A stretch of 10,673 bases of DNA from CBDULX01 sp965368175. Its GTDB lineage: Bacteria; Pseudomonadota; Gammaproteobacteria; SZUA-229. The stretch lies in NCBI GenBank assembly GCA_965368175.1, contig CBDULX010000103.1, positions 1 through 10,673 of the forward strand. The letters run 5' to 3'. Made by a program: the position numbers and the translations under genes. Of the stretch, positions 1-7,626 are shown piece after piece. Position 1 is the first letter of the stretch; every line of letters starts with the position of its first letter. Below the pieces are notes generated by a model that was given only the letters and a program-made list of their open reading frames with translations, had not been told where the DNA came from and searched no databases.

Positions 1-184
1 CTGTCGAAAAGTCATAACGCCGAGCACGGACAAGCCTGTAAGCCCCTTCGGGCGACACCTGAAGCGCACATTTGCTGCGTTGCAAACCTTGTTAAGGACT
101 AAGGCCATTAACTGCGCTTTGCGTCTTGCAACTGCACGCTTCAGGTCACGCAGAAGTCATCATAGACTTGATCAGAGGCTCCTG
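1..184. repeat. MITE-like or dispersed intergenic repeat, possibly partial
   Basis: This non-coding stretch has an imperfect inverted repeat, 57-75 against 128-146, with the arms beginning ACCTGAAGCG and matching at about 16 of 19 positions. A short GCCC/GGGC hairpin lies at 42-53. AAGTCAT occurs at both 9-15 and 154-160. The right end runs into GACTTGATCAGAGGCTCCTG, a motif found again at 8461 and 9459. No reading frame of note crosses it. The layout suggests a non-autonomous element or a mobile-element remnant cut by the window edge. That is inference; no transposase or clear terminal repeat pair is visible. Confidence 0.35.
165..184. repeat. Dispersed motif copy A (GACTTGATCAGAGGCTCCTG)
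   Basis: It matches 9459-9477 at 18 of 19 positions and shares 14 exact bases with 8461-8474. All three copies have the same orientation, and each lies at or just beyond the 3' end of a leftward gene. Function is unknown. Confidence 0.5.
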
Positions 185-210
185 GTAATCAAAACTGATG
201 AAGTCATTGT

Positions 211-245
211 AAAAACCTCTTCATATTGATCATGAAGAGGTTTTT
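211..245. terminator. Bidirectional intrinsic terminator downstream of the pat gene
   Basis: A perfect 14-bp inverted repeat (211-224 with 232-245, arms AAAAACCTCTTCAT and ATGAAGAGGTTTTT) encloses a 7-base loop. Read on either strand the stem ends in a T5 run. It lies 30 bases beyond the TAA stop of the leftward pat gene, so it should end that transcript. It could also stop rightward transcription from outside the window. Confidence 0.9.
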
Positions 246-274
246 CTGTAACAGATCTATTCCGTAAAAAAATC

Positions 275-2956
275 TTATAAACGGCAACTGATAAGTTTTA
301 GATTAATGTCATCAGGACTTTCTTTGATGTCAAATCCCAGTTTTTTTGCCAGTTTAAGCATTTCTTTATTGTTGGCCAGTACTTCACCTTCCATTGTCGT
401 CAGGTCTCTTGCTTTGGCAATTTCCATCAGGTGGCTCATAAGGCGGGAAGCGAGACCTTTGTGATGCCAGTCGTCGGCGATGACCACGGCGAATTCGCAA
501 CTTTTGCCATCCGAATTGGTGGTGTATCTGGCGACGCCAATCTGGATTTCCTCATTATTTTTGCGAACCACGGCGATTAGCGCCATCTCCATGTCATAGT
601 CAATCTGGGTGAAACGTACCAGCATTTTAGGTGTGAGTTCATGCAATGCCTGCATGAAGCGGAAATATTTGGACTCTTCTGATAAATTTTTCATGAAAGA
701 CTGTTCGATTTCTGCGTCTTCCGGTCGAATAGGTCTGATGGTGATGTTGCTGCCATCGGCTAATTGAATCTGACTGACCAGCTGGCTAGGATAGGGGTGT
801 ATGGCCATGTGTGAATAACGTCGGGCAGTTGCAGACTGGAAGTCTATAGCCATGCGTGCATCGACGGCCAATGCGCCCTGCTCATCGACAATCAGTGGAT
901 TAATATCCATTTCAACAATATGCGGCAGCTCACACACCATTTCAGAAACGCGTAGCAGGACATTTTCCAGCTCGCGCATATTTACCGCCGGCATTTGACG
1001 AAAAGCACCCAGAAGTTTACTTACCTGCGTTCGGGCAATGATCCTTTGGGCAATGAAACGATTTAACGGGGGGAGTGATACAATGCTGTCCTTCATGATT
1101 TCGACCATGGTACCGCCGGCACCGATACTAATAGCAGGACCGAATACCGGGTCTCGTATAACACCCACCAGCAATTCACGACCATTGGCCCGCTGGTACA
1201 TACTCTCAATAGTTACGCCGTGGATGGTGGCTTCAGGCATTTTTTGTTTAGCTGCTTCAATCAGTTCGTGGAATATTGTTCTGACTGCCGAGGCACTGCT
1301 AATATTTAGTCGCACTCCGGATACGTCAGATTTGTGTGTGATATCCGGTGAATTAATTTTCATCACCACTGGAAAGCCGAGGGATTCGGCCATTATTAAA
1401 GCCTCGTTAGCTGATCTGGCTTCCATGATATTAACGGCTGGTATGCCGAAGATTTTTAATACAGCCATGGTTTCCATATCAGACAGGGCTTTACGATTTT
1501 CTGCCAGGGCCTCTTCGATAATCAGTCGTGCGCCTTCAATATCCGGTTCACTGCGTTTGCCAAAGGGTTCGGGTACCTGCATCAGCAGTTGCTGTACCTG
1601 GTGATAGGTGGCCAGATGGGAAAAAGCTTCTACAGATGTTTCGGGTGTATCGAAGTGAGCGATTTTGTCGGCAGCGAATAATTTCTGTGCCTCGGCGACC
1701 TGTTTACCACCCATCCAGCAGGCCAGTACCGGTTTTTTGCTTTCACTGGCGACCTCTATCACGGCCTCAGCGGCTGCAGAGGGTTGGGTCATTGCCTGAG
1801 GCGTTAGCATAACTAACACACCATCCACATTGTCGTCCTTAAGGCAGGTTACGAGTGCTTTTTTATAACGTTCGGCATCTGCATCGCCCAGAATATCCAC
1901 CGGATTGCCATGAGACCAGTGTGCAGGTAAAAACTCGTTTAGCTCTTCCAGTGTGCTGTTATCCAGCCTGGCAAGTGTCAGGTCTTTTTCAACCGCTCGG
2001 TCGGTTGCCATGACACCAGGACCGCCACCATTGGTGACAATGGCCAGTCGATTGCCATTGATACGGTAGTCACGGCTGGACAATAATTCAGCGGCAGAAA
2101 ATAATTGTTTAATGGTGTATGCCCTGACGGCACCCGCACGTCGTAAGGCTGCATGGAAAACATCATCACCGGCCACCATTGCACCAGTGTGCGACATGGC
2201 CACTCGTTTGCCTTCTTCGTGGCGGCCGGATTTGACCACAACTACAGGTTTCATGCGTGCCGCAATACGCAATCCACTTATGAAGCTACGGGGATGGTGA
2301 ATGCCTTCAACATACAACAGAATTGAATGGGTATGTGGGTCTTCTGACAGGAAGTTGAGTATGTCCCCAAAATCGACATCGGCGGCATCCCCCAGAGAAA
2401 TCATGTGTGAAAATCCAATGTCATGATCTTCTGCCCAGTCCAGCATTGCAGTACACAGTGCCCCAGATTGGGAAACCAGTGCCATATTGCCTTTTGAAGC
2501 TATGTTGTGGCTGAATGTGGCATTCAGGCCGAGCTCGGGCCGCATAATGCCCAGGCAATTTGGGCCGATGATTCGGATGTCATAGCGTTTAGCCTGTTCC
2601 ATCAACTGACGTTGCAGTTTTTCACCCTCGGGTCCCGATTCACCAAAACCTGCAGACAAAACCACGGCAGCATTCACACCCTTTTCGCCACACTGTCGTA
2701 TGATATCCGGTACGCTTGCTGCGGGTGTAGCAATAACCGCAAGGTCCACCGGTTTGCCTATATCTGATATTTGATGATAGGCCTTTTTATTCTGGACCCG
2801 TAGATGTTTTAGATTGATTGGGTAGAGTTTGCCTTTATATCCGCCTGACAACAGGTTCCGAAAAACAATAGCGCCAACGGAATTGCTGCGATCAGATGCA
2901 CCAAATACAGCAATTGATCTGGGAGAGAAGAGATGATCGAGGTAATGTGGACCCAT
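275..2956 (-). CDS. pat: Acyl-CoA synthetase (ADP-forming)-like/GNAT fusion, Pat-type protein lysine acetyltransferase
   Basis: The product has 893 residues, close to the size of enterobacterial Pat/PatZ. Domains in order: CoA-binding Rossmann region (about 7-105); succinyl-CoA-ligase-like region (about 150-290) with SHTGAM at 255-260; linker; ATP-grasp region (about 485-705) with THKSD at 540-544; GNAT domain (about 737-890) with E821 in CEFAVV and the acetyl-CoA loop HHKGLA at 831-836. Family members acetylate active-site lysines of acyl-CoA synthetases, especially Acs, in the cytoplasm. His256 and His541 sit where the ADP-forming synthetases have their phospho-transfer histidines, so this copy may also make or sense acyl-CoA. 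I chose ATG 2956 because AGGAG lies 11 bases upstream and homologous N-termini begin near this point. A GTG at 3004 would add 16 unlikely residues. The gene diverges from a deacetylase gene. Confidence 0.9.
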   Translation of the reverse strand: MGPHYLDHLFSPRSIAVFGASDRSNSVGAIVFRNLLSGGYKGKLYPINLKHLRVQNKKAYHQISDIGKPVDLAVIATPAASVPDIIRQCGEKGVNAAVVLSAGFGESGPEGEKLQRQLMEQAKRYDIRIIGPNCLGIMRPELGLNATFSHNIASKGNMALVSQSGALCTAMLDWAEDHDIGFSHMISLGDAADVDFGDILNFLSEDPHTHSILLYVEGIHHPRSFISGLRIAARMKPVVVVKSGRHEEGKRVAMSHTGAMVAGDDVFHAALRRAGAVRAYTIKQLFSAAELLSSRDYRINGNRLAIVTNGGGPGVMATDRAVEKDLTLARLDNSTLEELNEFLPAHWSHGNPVDILGDADAERYKKALVTCLKDDNVDGVLVMLTPQAMTQPSAAAEAVIEVASESKKPVLACWMGGKQVAEAQKLFAADKIAHFDTPETSVEAFSHLATYHQVQQLLMQVPEPFGKRSEPDIEGARLIIEEALAENRKALSDMETMAVLKIFGIPAVNIMEARSANEALIMAESLGFPVVMKINSPDITHKSDVSGVRLNISSASAVRTIFHELIEAAKQKMPEATIHGVTIESMYQRANGRELLVGVIRDPVFGPAISIGAGGTMVEIMKDSIVSLPPLNRFIAQRIIARTQVSKLLGAFRQMPAVNMRELENVLLRVSEMVCELPHIVEMDINPLIVDEQGALAVDARMAIDFQSATARRYSHMAIHPYPSQLVSQIQLADGSNITIRPIRPEDAEIEQSFMKNLSEESKYFRFMQALHELTPKMLVRFTQIDYDMEMALIAVVRKNNEEIQIGVARYTTNSDGKSCEFAVVIADDWHHKGLASRLMSHLMEIAKARDLTTMEGEVLANNKEMLKLAKKLGFDIKESPDDINLKLISCRL

Positions 2957-2996
2957 GGCACTTATTGCTCCTGTGCAAAATATCTGTTTGTAATAA

Positions 2997-3046
2997 TTTA
3001 TCACAAGTTTAGTATAATTAATTTATAACGTTGTTTGAGGTGGTTT
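2997..3046. promoter_or_regulatory. Divergent promoter region between pat and the deacetylase gene
   Basis: The AT-rich spacer holds TATAAT at 3013-3018 on the plus strand, a consensus sigma-70 -10 box suitably placed for the rightward gene. Its complement overlaps TATACT (3016-3011), a possible -10 for the leftward gene. Neither has a convincing -35. GAGG at 3037-3040 is the ribosome site for the ATG at 3047. Shared or competing control of both genes is inference. Confidence 0.45.
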
Positions 3047-3970
3047 ATGACGGTTGCTTTAATTACTCACCCGGATTGTATGCTGCATGATATGGGTGCC
3101 TACCATCCGGAGAGTCCGGCCAGACTTAAAGCTATTAATGATCAACTGATAGCTTCCGGGCTGGAGTGGCTCATGCAACATTTTGATGCACCGGAAGTGA
3201 GTCGTGAGCAACTGCAACGGGTTCATGATGATGATTATATCCAGACGATATTCGATATGGCGCCACAACAGGGTATGGTTGAGGTTGCTCCTGATACCAG
3301 TATGAATCCTTATACGCTCACTGCAGCACTGCACGCTGCGGGTGCAGTTGTGATGGGTGTGGATAAGGTATTGCGTGGAGAGATCGACGACGTATTTTGC
3401 AGTATTCGACCACCTGGCCATCATGCTGAGCATAATCGAGCTATGGGTTTTTGTTTTTTTAATAATATAGCCGTTGGTGCGGCACATGCACTTGCTAAAT
3501 ATAATCTGGACAGGGTTGCTATAGTTGACTTCGATGTCCACCATGGTAACGGCACGGAAGATATATTTAAGGATAATTCAAAGGTTCTGGTTTGTTCATC
3601 GTTTGAGCAGCCATTGTTTCCATATGGTGACAGTCAGAGTAAAAGTGCCAATATTATCTATGCACCTGTTGCACTCAATAGTGACAGTGATGGTTTCCGT
3701 AAATCGATTATTGAAGCCTGGTTGCCGGCATTAAATGCATTCGAGCCGCAATTAATATTATGTTCTGCTGGATTCGATGGGCATAAAGAAGATGAAATGT
3801 CGTATCTTAATCTGAATGAAACGGATTATCTCTGGGTAACTCAGCAAATTAAAATAATCGCAAACAGGTACGCCAAAGGACGAATTGTATCAGTACTGGA
3901 GGGCGGTTATGCCTTGAGTGCACTGGGGCGTTCGGTAGTGGCGCATATTAATGGGTTGTTCGGAAAATAA
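3047..3970 (+). CDS. Histone deacetylase/AcuC/AphA-family zinc-dependent deacetylase
   Basis: The 307-residue product has the whole arginase-fold deacetylase signature. RPPGHHAE (121-128) holds the tandem catalytic histidines 125/126. DFDVHHGNGT (161-170) supplies zinc ligands Asp163 and His165. SAGFDGH (240-246) supplies the third ligand, Asp244. LEGGY (284-288) ends with the transition-state tyrosine. Length is normal for single-domain bacterial members, and no signal peptide is seen, so it should be cytoplasmic. Members remove acetyl groups from lysines (AcuC acts on Acs) or from acetylpolyamines; sequence alone does not settle the substrate. ATG 3047 is chosen because GAGG sits 6 bases upstream; an in-frame TTG at 3035 lacks such a site. 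The divergent acetyltransferase neighbour favours a protein-lysine substrate, by inference. Confidence 0.92.
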   Translation: MTVALITHPDCMLHDMGAYHPESPARLKAINDQLIASGLEWLMQHFDAPEVSREQLQRVHDDDYIQTIFDMAPQQGMVEVAPDTSMNPYTLTAALHAAGAVVMGVDKVLRGEIDDVFCSIRPPGHHAEHNRAMGFCFFNNIAVGAAHALAKYNLDRVAIVDFDVHHGNGTEDIFKDNSKVLVCSSFEQPLFPYGDSQSKSANIIYAPVALNSDSDGFRKSIIEAWLPALNAFEPQLILCSAGFDGHKEDEMSYLNLNETDYLWVTQQIKIIANRYAKGRIVSVLEGGYALSALGRSVVAHINGLFGK

Positions 3971-3998
3971 GCGGAAGGGAGGCCTGGAACTTTACAAG

Positions 3999-4026
3999 CA
4001 TCAACCAGCCTGCTTTGTGGTTGATG
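3999..4026. repeat. 9-bp hairpin whose 3' arm is the first unit of the heptamer array
   Basis: CATCAACCA (3999-4007) pairs perfectly with TGGTTGATG (4018-4026) around a 10-base loop, 29 bases past the deacetylase stop. No T-run follows, so it is not a standard terminator. Because the 3' arm is repeated, the 5' arm could pair with any array unit. Confidence 0.55.
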
Positions 4027-4057
4027 GTTGATGGTTGATGGTTGATGGTTGATGGTT
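4018..4057. repeat. Heptamer tandem array (TTGATGG)5
   Basis: There are five perfect head-to-tail TTGATGG units at 4021-4055, flanked by partial units (TGG before, TT after). Seven is not a multiple of three and no frame crosses the array, so it is intergenic. Short perfect arrays of this kind can change copy number by slippage. Confidence 0.95.
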
Positions 4058-4225
4058 TGATTCAGCTAATTTCAGAAGTTGTCAGTTCACCTGTGTGTTT
4101 GAATTCTTATTGTAAAAGCCCCCGGAGTATCTTTGTACTTAACATTATCAAATTCTGTGATCTGAGCCCATACCAGACTTTGCTTCATGGCATATAGTCA
4201 GGGGAGTTCTGATTAATTCAAAAAA

Positions 4226-4286
4226 TGTTATCCCGAGCGAAGTGGATGCCTGCATACCTGTGGGTATCTCTCAGGTCGAAATGACA
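4226..4286. repeat. Palindromic dispersed element, copy 1
   Basis: Nested inverted repeats are visible. TGTTAT (4226-4231) can pair with ATGACA (4281-4286) through one G-U pair. CCTG (4249-4252) pairs with CAGG (4272-4275). ATACC (4254-4258) pairs with GGTAT (4263-4267) around a four-base loop. The pattern ATCCCGA-N7-GGATG-N2-TGC and the word CCTGTGGGTAT both recur in the element after 8324, so I treat them as related copies. Confidence 0.5.
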
Positions 4287-4298
4287 CACAACAGAGCA

Positions 4299-4334
4299 TT
4301 CATAACTAAGTTCTATTAAGCTTATAACTATAAC
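4299..4334 (+). promoter_or_regulatory. Weak sigma-70-like promoter candidate for the NERD-helicase gene
   Basis: TTCATA (4299-4304) precedes TATAAC (4323-4328) by 18 bases, and TATAAC repeats directly at 4329-4334. Match to the -35 consensus is poor. The position, about 30 bases upstream of the start codon, is plausible. Confidence 0.25.
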
Positions 4335-4360
4335 GAGATACTACTCATTCCGAGGATGCT

Positions 4361-6628
4361 ATGGCTCAGATGTACCCGGACACCAGTCATACACGTGTGA
4401 TTTTTGCCAGCCGTGCTGAGGAAGTGTTTTACGAGACCTGTCGTAAGAGCCTGGGTGATGCCTGGACCGTGTATTATTCCCGCACACTTTCCACCATTGA
4501 TCGCAATACCGGTATGAAGGACAACGAGATCGACTTCGTGCTTTACCATCGTCGATATGGTGTGGTGGTGATTGAAGTTAAGGGTGGACGTATTCGTCAC
4601 AGCGTTGACAGTGGCAAGTTTTTCTCCATCAATCGTTACGGTGAGAGTTTTGAGATTAAGGACCCCTTCCAGCAGGCGCTGGTGTGGAAAAGCCGCTTCT
4701 GGCGAGTACTCAGAAATCGCAATATCAAGGTGCCGGTGAGTCATGCGGTCGCCTTTCCATCGGTGCATGAGAGTGAAATCATTGAGTCCGCTGCTATCGT
4801 GCCCGCAATTGTCATTGGCCGCCAGAAGATGGGGGCACTGAGCAGTGCGATGAAAAGCCTGGTCAATCATGTACAGCCGGAGCACCATCTCAAGTTTGAC
4901 GATGTGGCTGAAGGTCTGCATGGTATTTTGTGGGGTAAGGAATTTACCAGCAAGCTGTTCCTTAAAGATTATCTCGATAGTCATGATTTGCGCGTAAAAG
5001 ATGTAGAGGTTATTCAGGAGACTCTGGTGCAGCCCATCGCTGCCTCAGCACGACTGGCAGTAGAGGGTGAGGCGGGTACGGGTAAAACCCTGATCGCAAT
5101 GTTGCTGGCGCGCCATTTCAGAAGCAAGGGTAAGCGTGTGCTGGTGCTATCGTCCAATCGTCTGCTTAATGATTACCTTAAAAGTGAAATTGGCAGTGAA
5201 GTGGAGGTTAAGACCTATATTGAGCTGGGCGAAAGATTTGGTGTGCATCTTCTGAACCCACCAGCCGCCTTTGATGGCAAGCGTGAAGACTGGAGCCAGT
5301 ACGAGGCACCGGATCGTCTGGCGAAAGCCATTGCCAAAACTGATCGGCGCTATGATGTGTTGATCTGTGACGAAGCGCAGGATGTTCAGCCATTCTGGTG
5401 GGAGGCAATAGAAACCGTACTTGAGCCAGAGAACAGTCATTTTCTGGTGTTCTTCGACCGAAGCCAGGGGGTTTTCGGTGCCGGTGGCTCCGAGCGAGGT
5501 TTTGTCCCCGAGGAAGTCCTGCCCATTAAACCGCCTTATTTTCCACTGGTTTACAACTATCGGACTACACGAGAAATCGCTACTTTTGCCAGAAGTTTCC
5601 GTACCGGCACCCAGGTGATGCAAAGTCACTGTGGTCGACTCGGTTACATTCCGGAAATTATAGTGTATGACGATGCACAGGACTGTCGAGGCAAGCTTGG
5701 ACGATTGTTTCGTAAACTGTTTCGTGAAGAAGGGGTATCCACCGATGATGTCACCCTGTTATCGGCGCGTAATCCGAAAACACCTGAGTCGGTGTTAAAG
5801 CCGACAGATCTTATTGCCCGTTACGGGCTCAGGTTTTTAAACAGTGAGCAGGGGTCAACAGCACAGGCACGCGGTGCTAATAAGGTCGATCTGGCAACTA
5901 TCAGCGGCTTCAAGGGGCTGGAAACGCCTATTGCTATATTATTAAACGTTAGTGAGTATCGTCTGCCCATCGATAACCCCATTATGGCCAGCCTGGTGTA
6001 TGTCGCCTGTACCCGCGCCAAACACATGCTCTATATTATGGTGCAAAAAGACGACCCCAAACGCACAGTCTTCGAAGCGGCCCTCAAGGCCATTCAGAGT
6101 ACCGGCGGCATGGTGCTGGAAGGCTCTGAAGCAAATTTCGAGTTCGTCGGCATGGTCAGCCACTATAATCCGGATCGACTGGGATGGTTGACGGTCAATG
6201 ATCCTGCTTTCGAAAAAAGCTCCATCATGTTCTTTCCTCATGATGTAAAGCTTGCGGGTCTGGATAATTTAAAAAATGGCGACAACCTTCGCTTTCGTCC
6301 TCGTGTTGAGGGTCAGTCAACCATCGCTACAGATTTGAAGCCAGTGAATCTTGATGTCCAGGTAGAAGAACAGCAGTCTAATAAGGTCGAAGCTGAAAAG
6401 TCACAATCAGTACCCGTTCAGGATCAGAGTAAATCTACACCCCAGGTCGAAATTACCAAAGTAAAAATGAATGAAAATATTGTGCCCAGGTCCAGGCCTA
6501 AAAGAGAATCGGCGCGTAAAAAGGCCCGGGCCGTTAAGTCAGAACGGATGGTTGCAAACGAGCAGGCCGAAGTTGCACAAGTGCCAAGCAGGCAGGAAAA
6601 GCCGATTATGGGCCTTAAGAAAAAATAG
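4361..6628 (+). CDS. NERD nuclease-like/SF1 (UvrD/Rep-type) helicase with C-terminal OB-like domain
   Basis: The 755-residue protein starts with a NERD domain (about 15-120) carrying a restriction-endonuclease-like core: Glu20/21, Asp58 in EIDFV, and Glu72-Val-Lys74. An SF1A helicase follows: Walker A GEAGTGKT (236-243), Walker B DEAQD (337-341), NYRTT (399-403), motif V TISGFKGLE (513-521) and motif VI VACTRAK (548-554). Residues about 592-661 align with the cold-shock domain pattern (NPDRLGWL at 603-610, IMFFPH at 622-627). The last 90 residues are polar and basic, probably disordered. It should be a cytoplasmic DNA or RNA unwinding enzyme, possibly with nuclease activity. Roles in repair or phage defence are both open. 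GAGG lies 5 bases before ATG 4361. The gene stands alone, and no partner genes suggest a multi-gene defence system. Confidence 0.88.
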   Translation: MAQMYPDTSHTRVIFASRAEEVFYETCRKSLGDAWTVYYSRTLSTIDRNTGMKDNEIDFVLYHRRYGVVVIEVKGGRIRHSVDSGKFFSINRYGESFEIKDPFQQALVWKSRFWRVLRNRNIKVPVSHAVAFPSVHESEIIESAAIVPAIVIGRQKMGALSSAMKSLVNHVQPEHHLKFDDVAEGLHGILWGKEFTSKLFLKDYLDSHDLRVKDVEVIQETLVQPIAASARLAVEGEAGTGKTLIAMLLARHFRSKGKRVLVLSSNRLLNDYLKSEIGSEVEVKTYIELGERFGVHLLNPPAAFDGKREDWSQYEAPDRLAKAIAKTDRRYDVLICDEAQDVQPFWWEAIETVLEPENSHFLVFFDRSQGVFGAGGSERGFVPEEVLPIKPPYFPLVYNYRTTREIATFARSFRTGTQVMQSHCGRLGYIPEIIVYDDAQDCRGKLGRLFRKLFREEGVSTDDVTLLSARNPKTPESVLKPTDLIARYGLRFLNSEQGSTAQARGANKVDLATISGFKGLETPIAILLNVSEYRLPIDNPIMASLVYVACTRAKHMLYIMVQKDDPKRTVFEAALKAIQSTGGMVLEGSEANFEFVGMVSHYNPDRLGWLTVNDPAFEKSSIMFFPHDVKLAGLDNLKNGDNLRFRPRVEGQSTIATDLKPVNLDVQVEEQQSNKVEAEKSQSVPVQDQSKSTPQVEITKVKMNENIVPRSRPKRESARKKARAVKSERMVANEQAEVAQVPSRQEKPIMGLKKK

Positions 6629-6703
6629 CCTGGATACTTCTGAGTTGTAAAAAATTGCCCCTGTCAGCTTGTAATTCAGGTGGCTGAGTGGTCATATTGA
6701 CTG

Positions 6704-7585
6704 ATGAAATCAACGCCAGACAATTATCAGGTCATTGTATTCATATTCATTTATCTATGGACGGCCAGTGCATCTGCGGTATGTGATATAAGTTCACCAA
6801 TATCCTATGTTGATCTCGCCTACTCCAGGATAGATGCTTTTCAGGTGAATTCATCAGATGCTTATGAAATGGATTATCTGACTACGCAGCTAAATATACA
6901 GGGCGTAAACTGGCGTGCAGGGTATGAATATCACAAACTGGACTTTCCCGTGGATAATTTAAGCACGCCAGTAACAAATGGATATCTTCATGCTTTTGCA
7001 GCAGCTTACAGGGGTGATATTTACTACCAGAAATCCAGCAGGCTTAACTGGGAAATAATGCCAGTATTGGCTGTTTCCTCTAATCAATTGAAAAATCCAG
7101 ATGAGTTAAAAGTCAGTACATTCCGTCTGGATGGTCAGCTGATATGGCAAAGTGAAAAATATAGCAATCTATCTTTTTATGCTGGTGCATGTTTAACAAC
7201 GCTCACTGGTGATTACGGCATCATCCCCGTTGCGGCTGTTGATTATCAATATTTAAACTGGGCATTGTATTTAGGTTATCCGCATACAAGTATTGATCTG
7301 CAGTTGACACCAGAAATTACAGTTTTTTCTGCCTGGACTTTATCGGGTAAACAGTGGGAAGTGCTGGATAAAAACCTGGATTATCGCAATGATGTGAATT
7401 ATAAATCGAAGCAGTTGAAGCTGGGAGTAAGGTTTAATATCCTGCCTCAGGTAACACTTGAAGTCTTTTGGCTGGATTATTATGACCAGGAAATGGAATA
7501 TCTGGCGCGTAACAGCACACGTGTTTCAGCTGATATGGAGAATACTAAAGGCTGGATGCTTAAATATACTCATTTAATGCAGTGA
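6704..7585 (+). CDS. Secreted beta-rich protein, probably outer-membrane barrel, unknown function
   Basis: I do not recognise the family. The 293-residue product begins with a signal peptide: hydrophobic core at about 10-20, then the AxA-type site ASA at 23-25, giving a mature start at Val26. The mature part has many alternating hydrophobic/polar stretches rich in Tyr and Trp, for example around 65-80, 100-130, 150-175, 180-205 and 235-255. This is typical of antiparallel membrane strands. The C-terminus (KYTHLMQ) lacks the usual terminal Phe/Trp, so the barrel call is not certain. The ribosome site is weak: AGGTGG at 6679-6684 is too far from the ATG. The next gene starts 41 bases after the stop on the same strand and probably shares a transcript. 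GC content appears lower than in the preceding helicase gene. Confidence 0.7.
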   Translation: MKSTPDNYQVIVFIFIYLWTASASAVCDISSPISYVDLAYSRIDAFQVNSSDAYEMDYLTTQLNIQGVNWRAGYEYHKLDFPVDNLSTPVTNGYLHAFAAAYRGDIYYQKSSRLNWEIMPVLAVSSNQLKNPDELKVSTFRLDGQLIWQSEKYSNLSFYAGACLTTLTGDYGIIPVAAVDYQYLNWALYLGYPHTSIDLQLTPEITVFSAWTLSGKQWEVLDKNLDYRNDVNYKSKQLKLGVRFNILPQVTLEVFWLDYYDQEMEYLARNSTRVSADMENTKGWMLKYTHLMQ

Positions 7586-7626
7586 ACGTGGAATGAAAAG
7601 ATTAATATATTATAGAGATAAAATAA

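Larger units (their letters stand above)
3971..4360. other. 390-bp intergenic region with repeats and no gene
   Basis: No reading frame here has a ribosome site and protein-like composition. It contains a 9-bp hairpin overlapping a 7-bp tandem array (3999-4057), a palindromic dispersed element (4226-4286), and a weak promoter candidate just before the helicase gene. The remainder (about 4058-4220) shows nothing I can name. Confidence 0.7.

Noticed and set aside
1038..2767. Several plus- and minus-strand frames of 60-190 codons inside the pat gene
   Set aside because: They overlap a well-supported 893-residue protein in other frames and show no family features.
3059..3544. Minus-strand frame of 161 codons inside the deacetylase gene
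   Set aside because: The plus-strand deacetylase has all its catalytic motifs; this is a shadow frame.
4328..4984. Minus-strand frame of 218 codons opposite the NERD domain
   Set aside because: It is antisense to a clear NERD-helicase coding region, with no domain pattern.
4361..6628. Complete anti-phage defence island around the NERD-helicase
   Set aside because: The flanking genes are a deacetylase and envelope proteins; no methylase, integrase, toxin or other defence partner is present.
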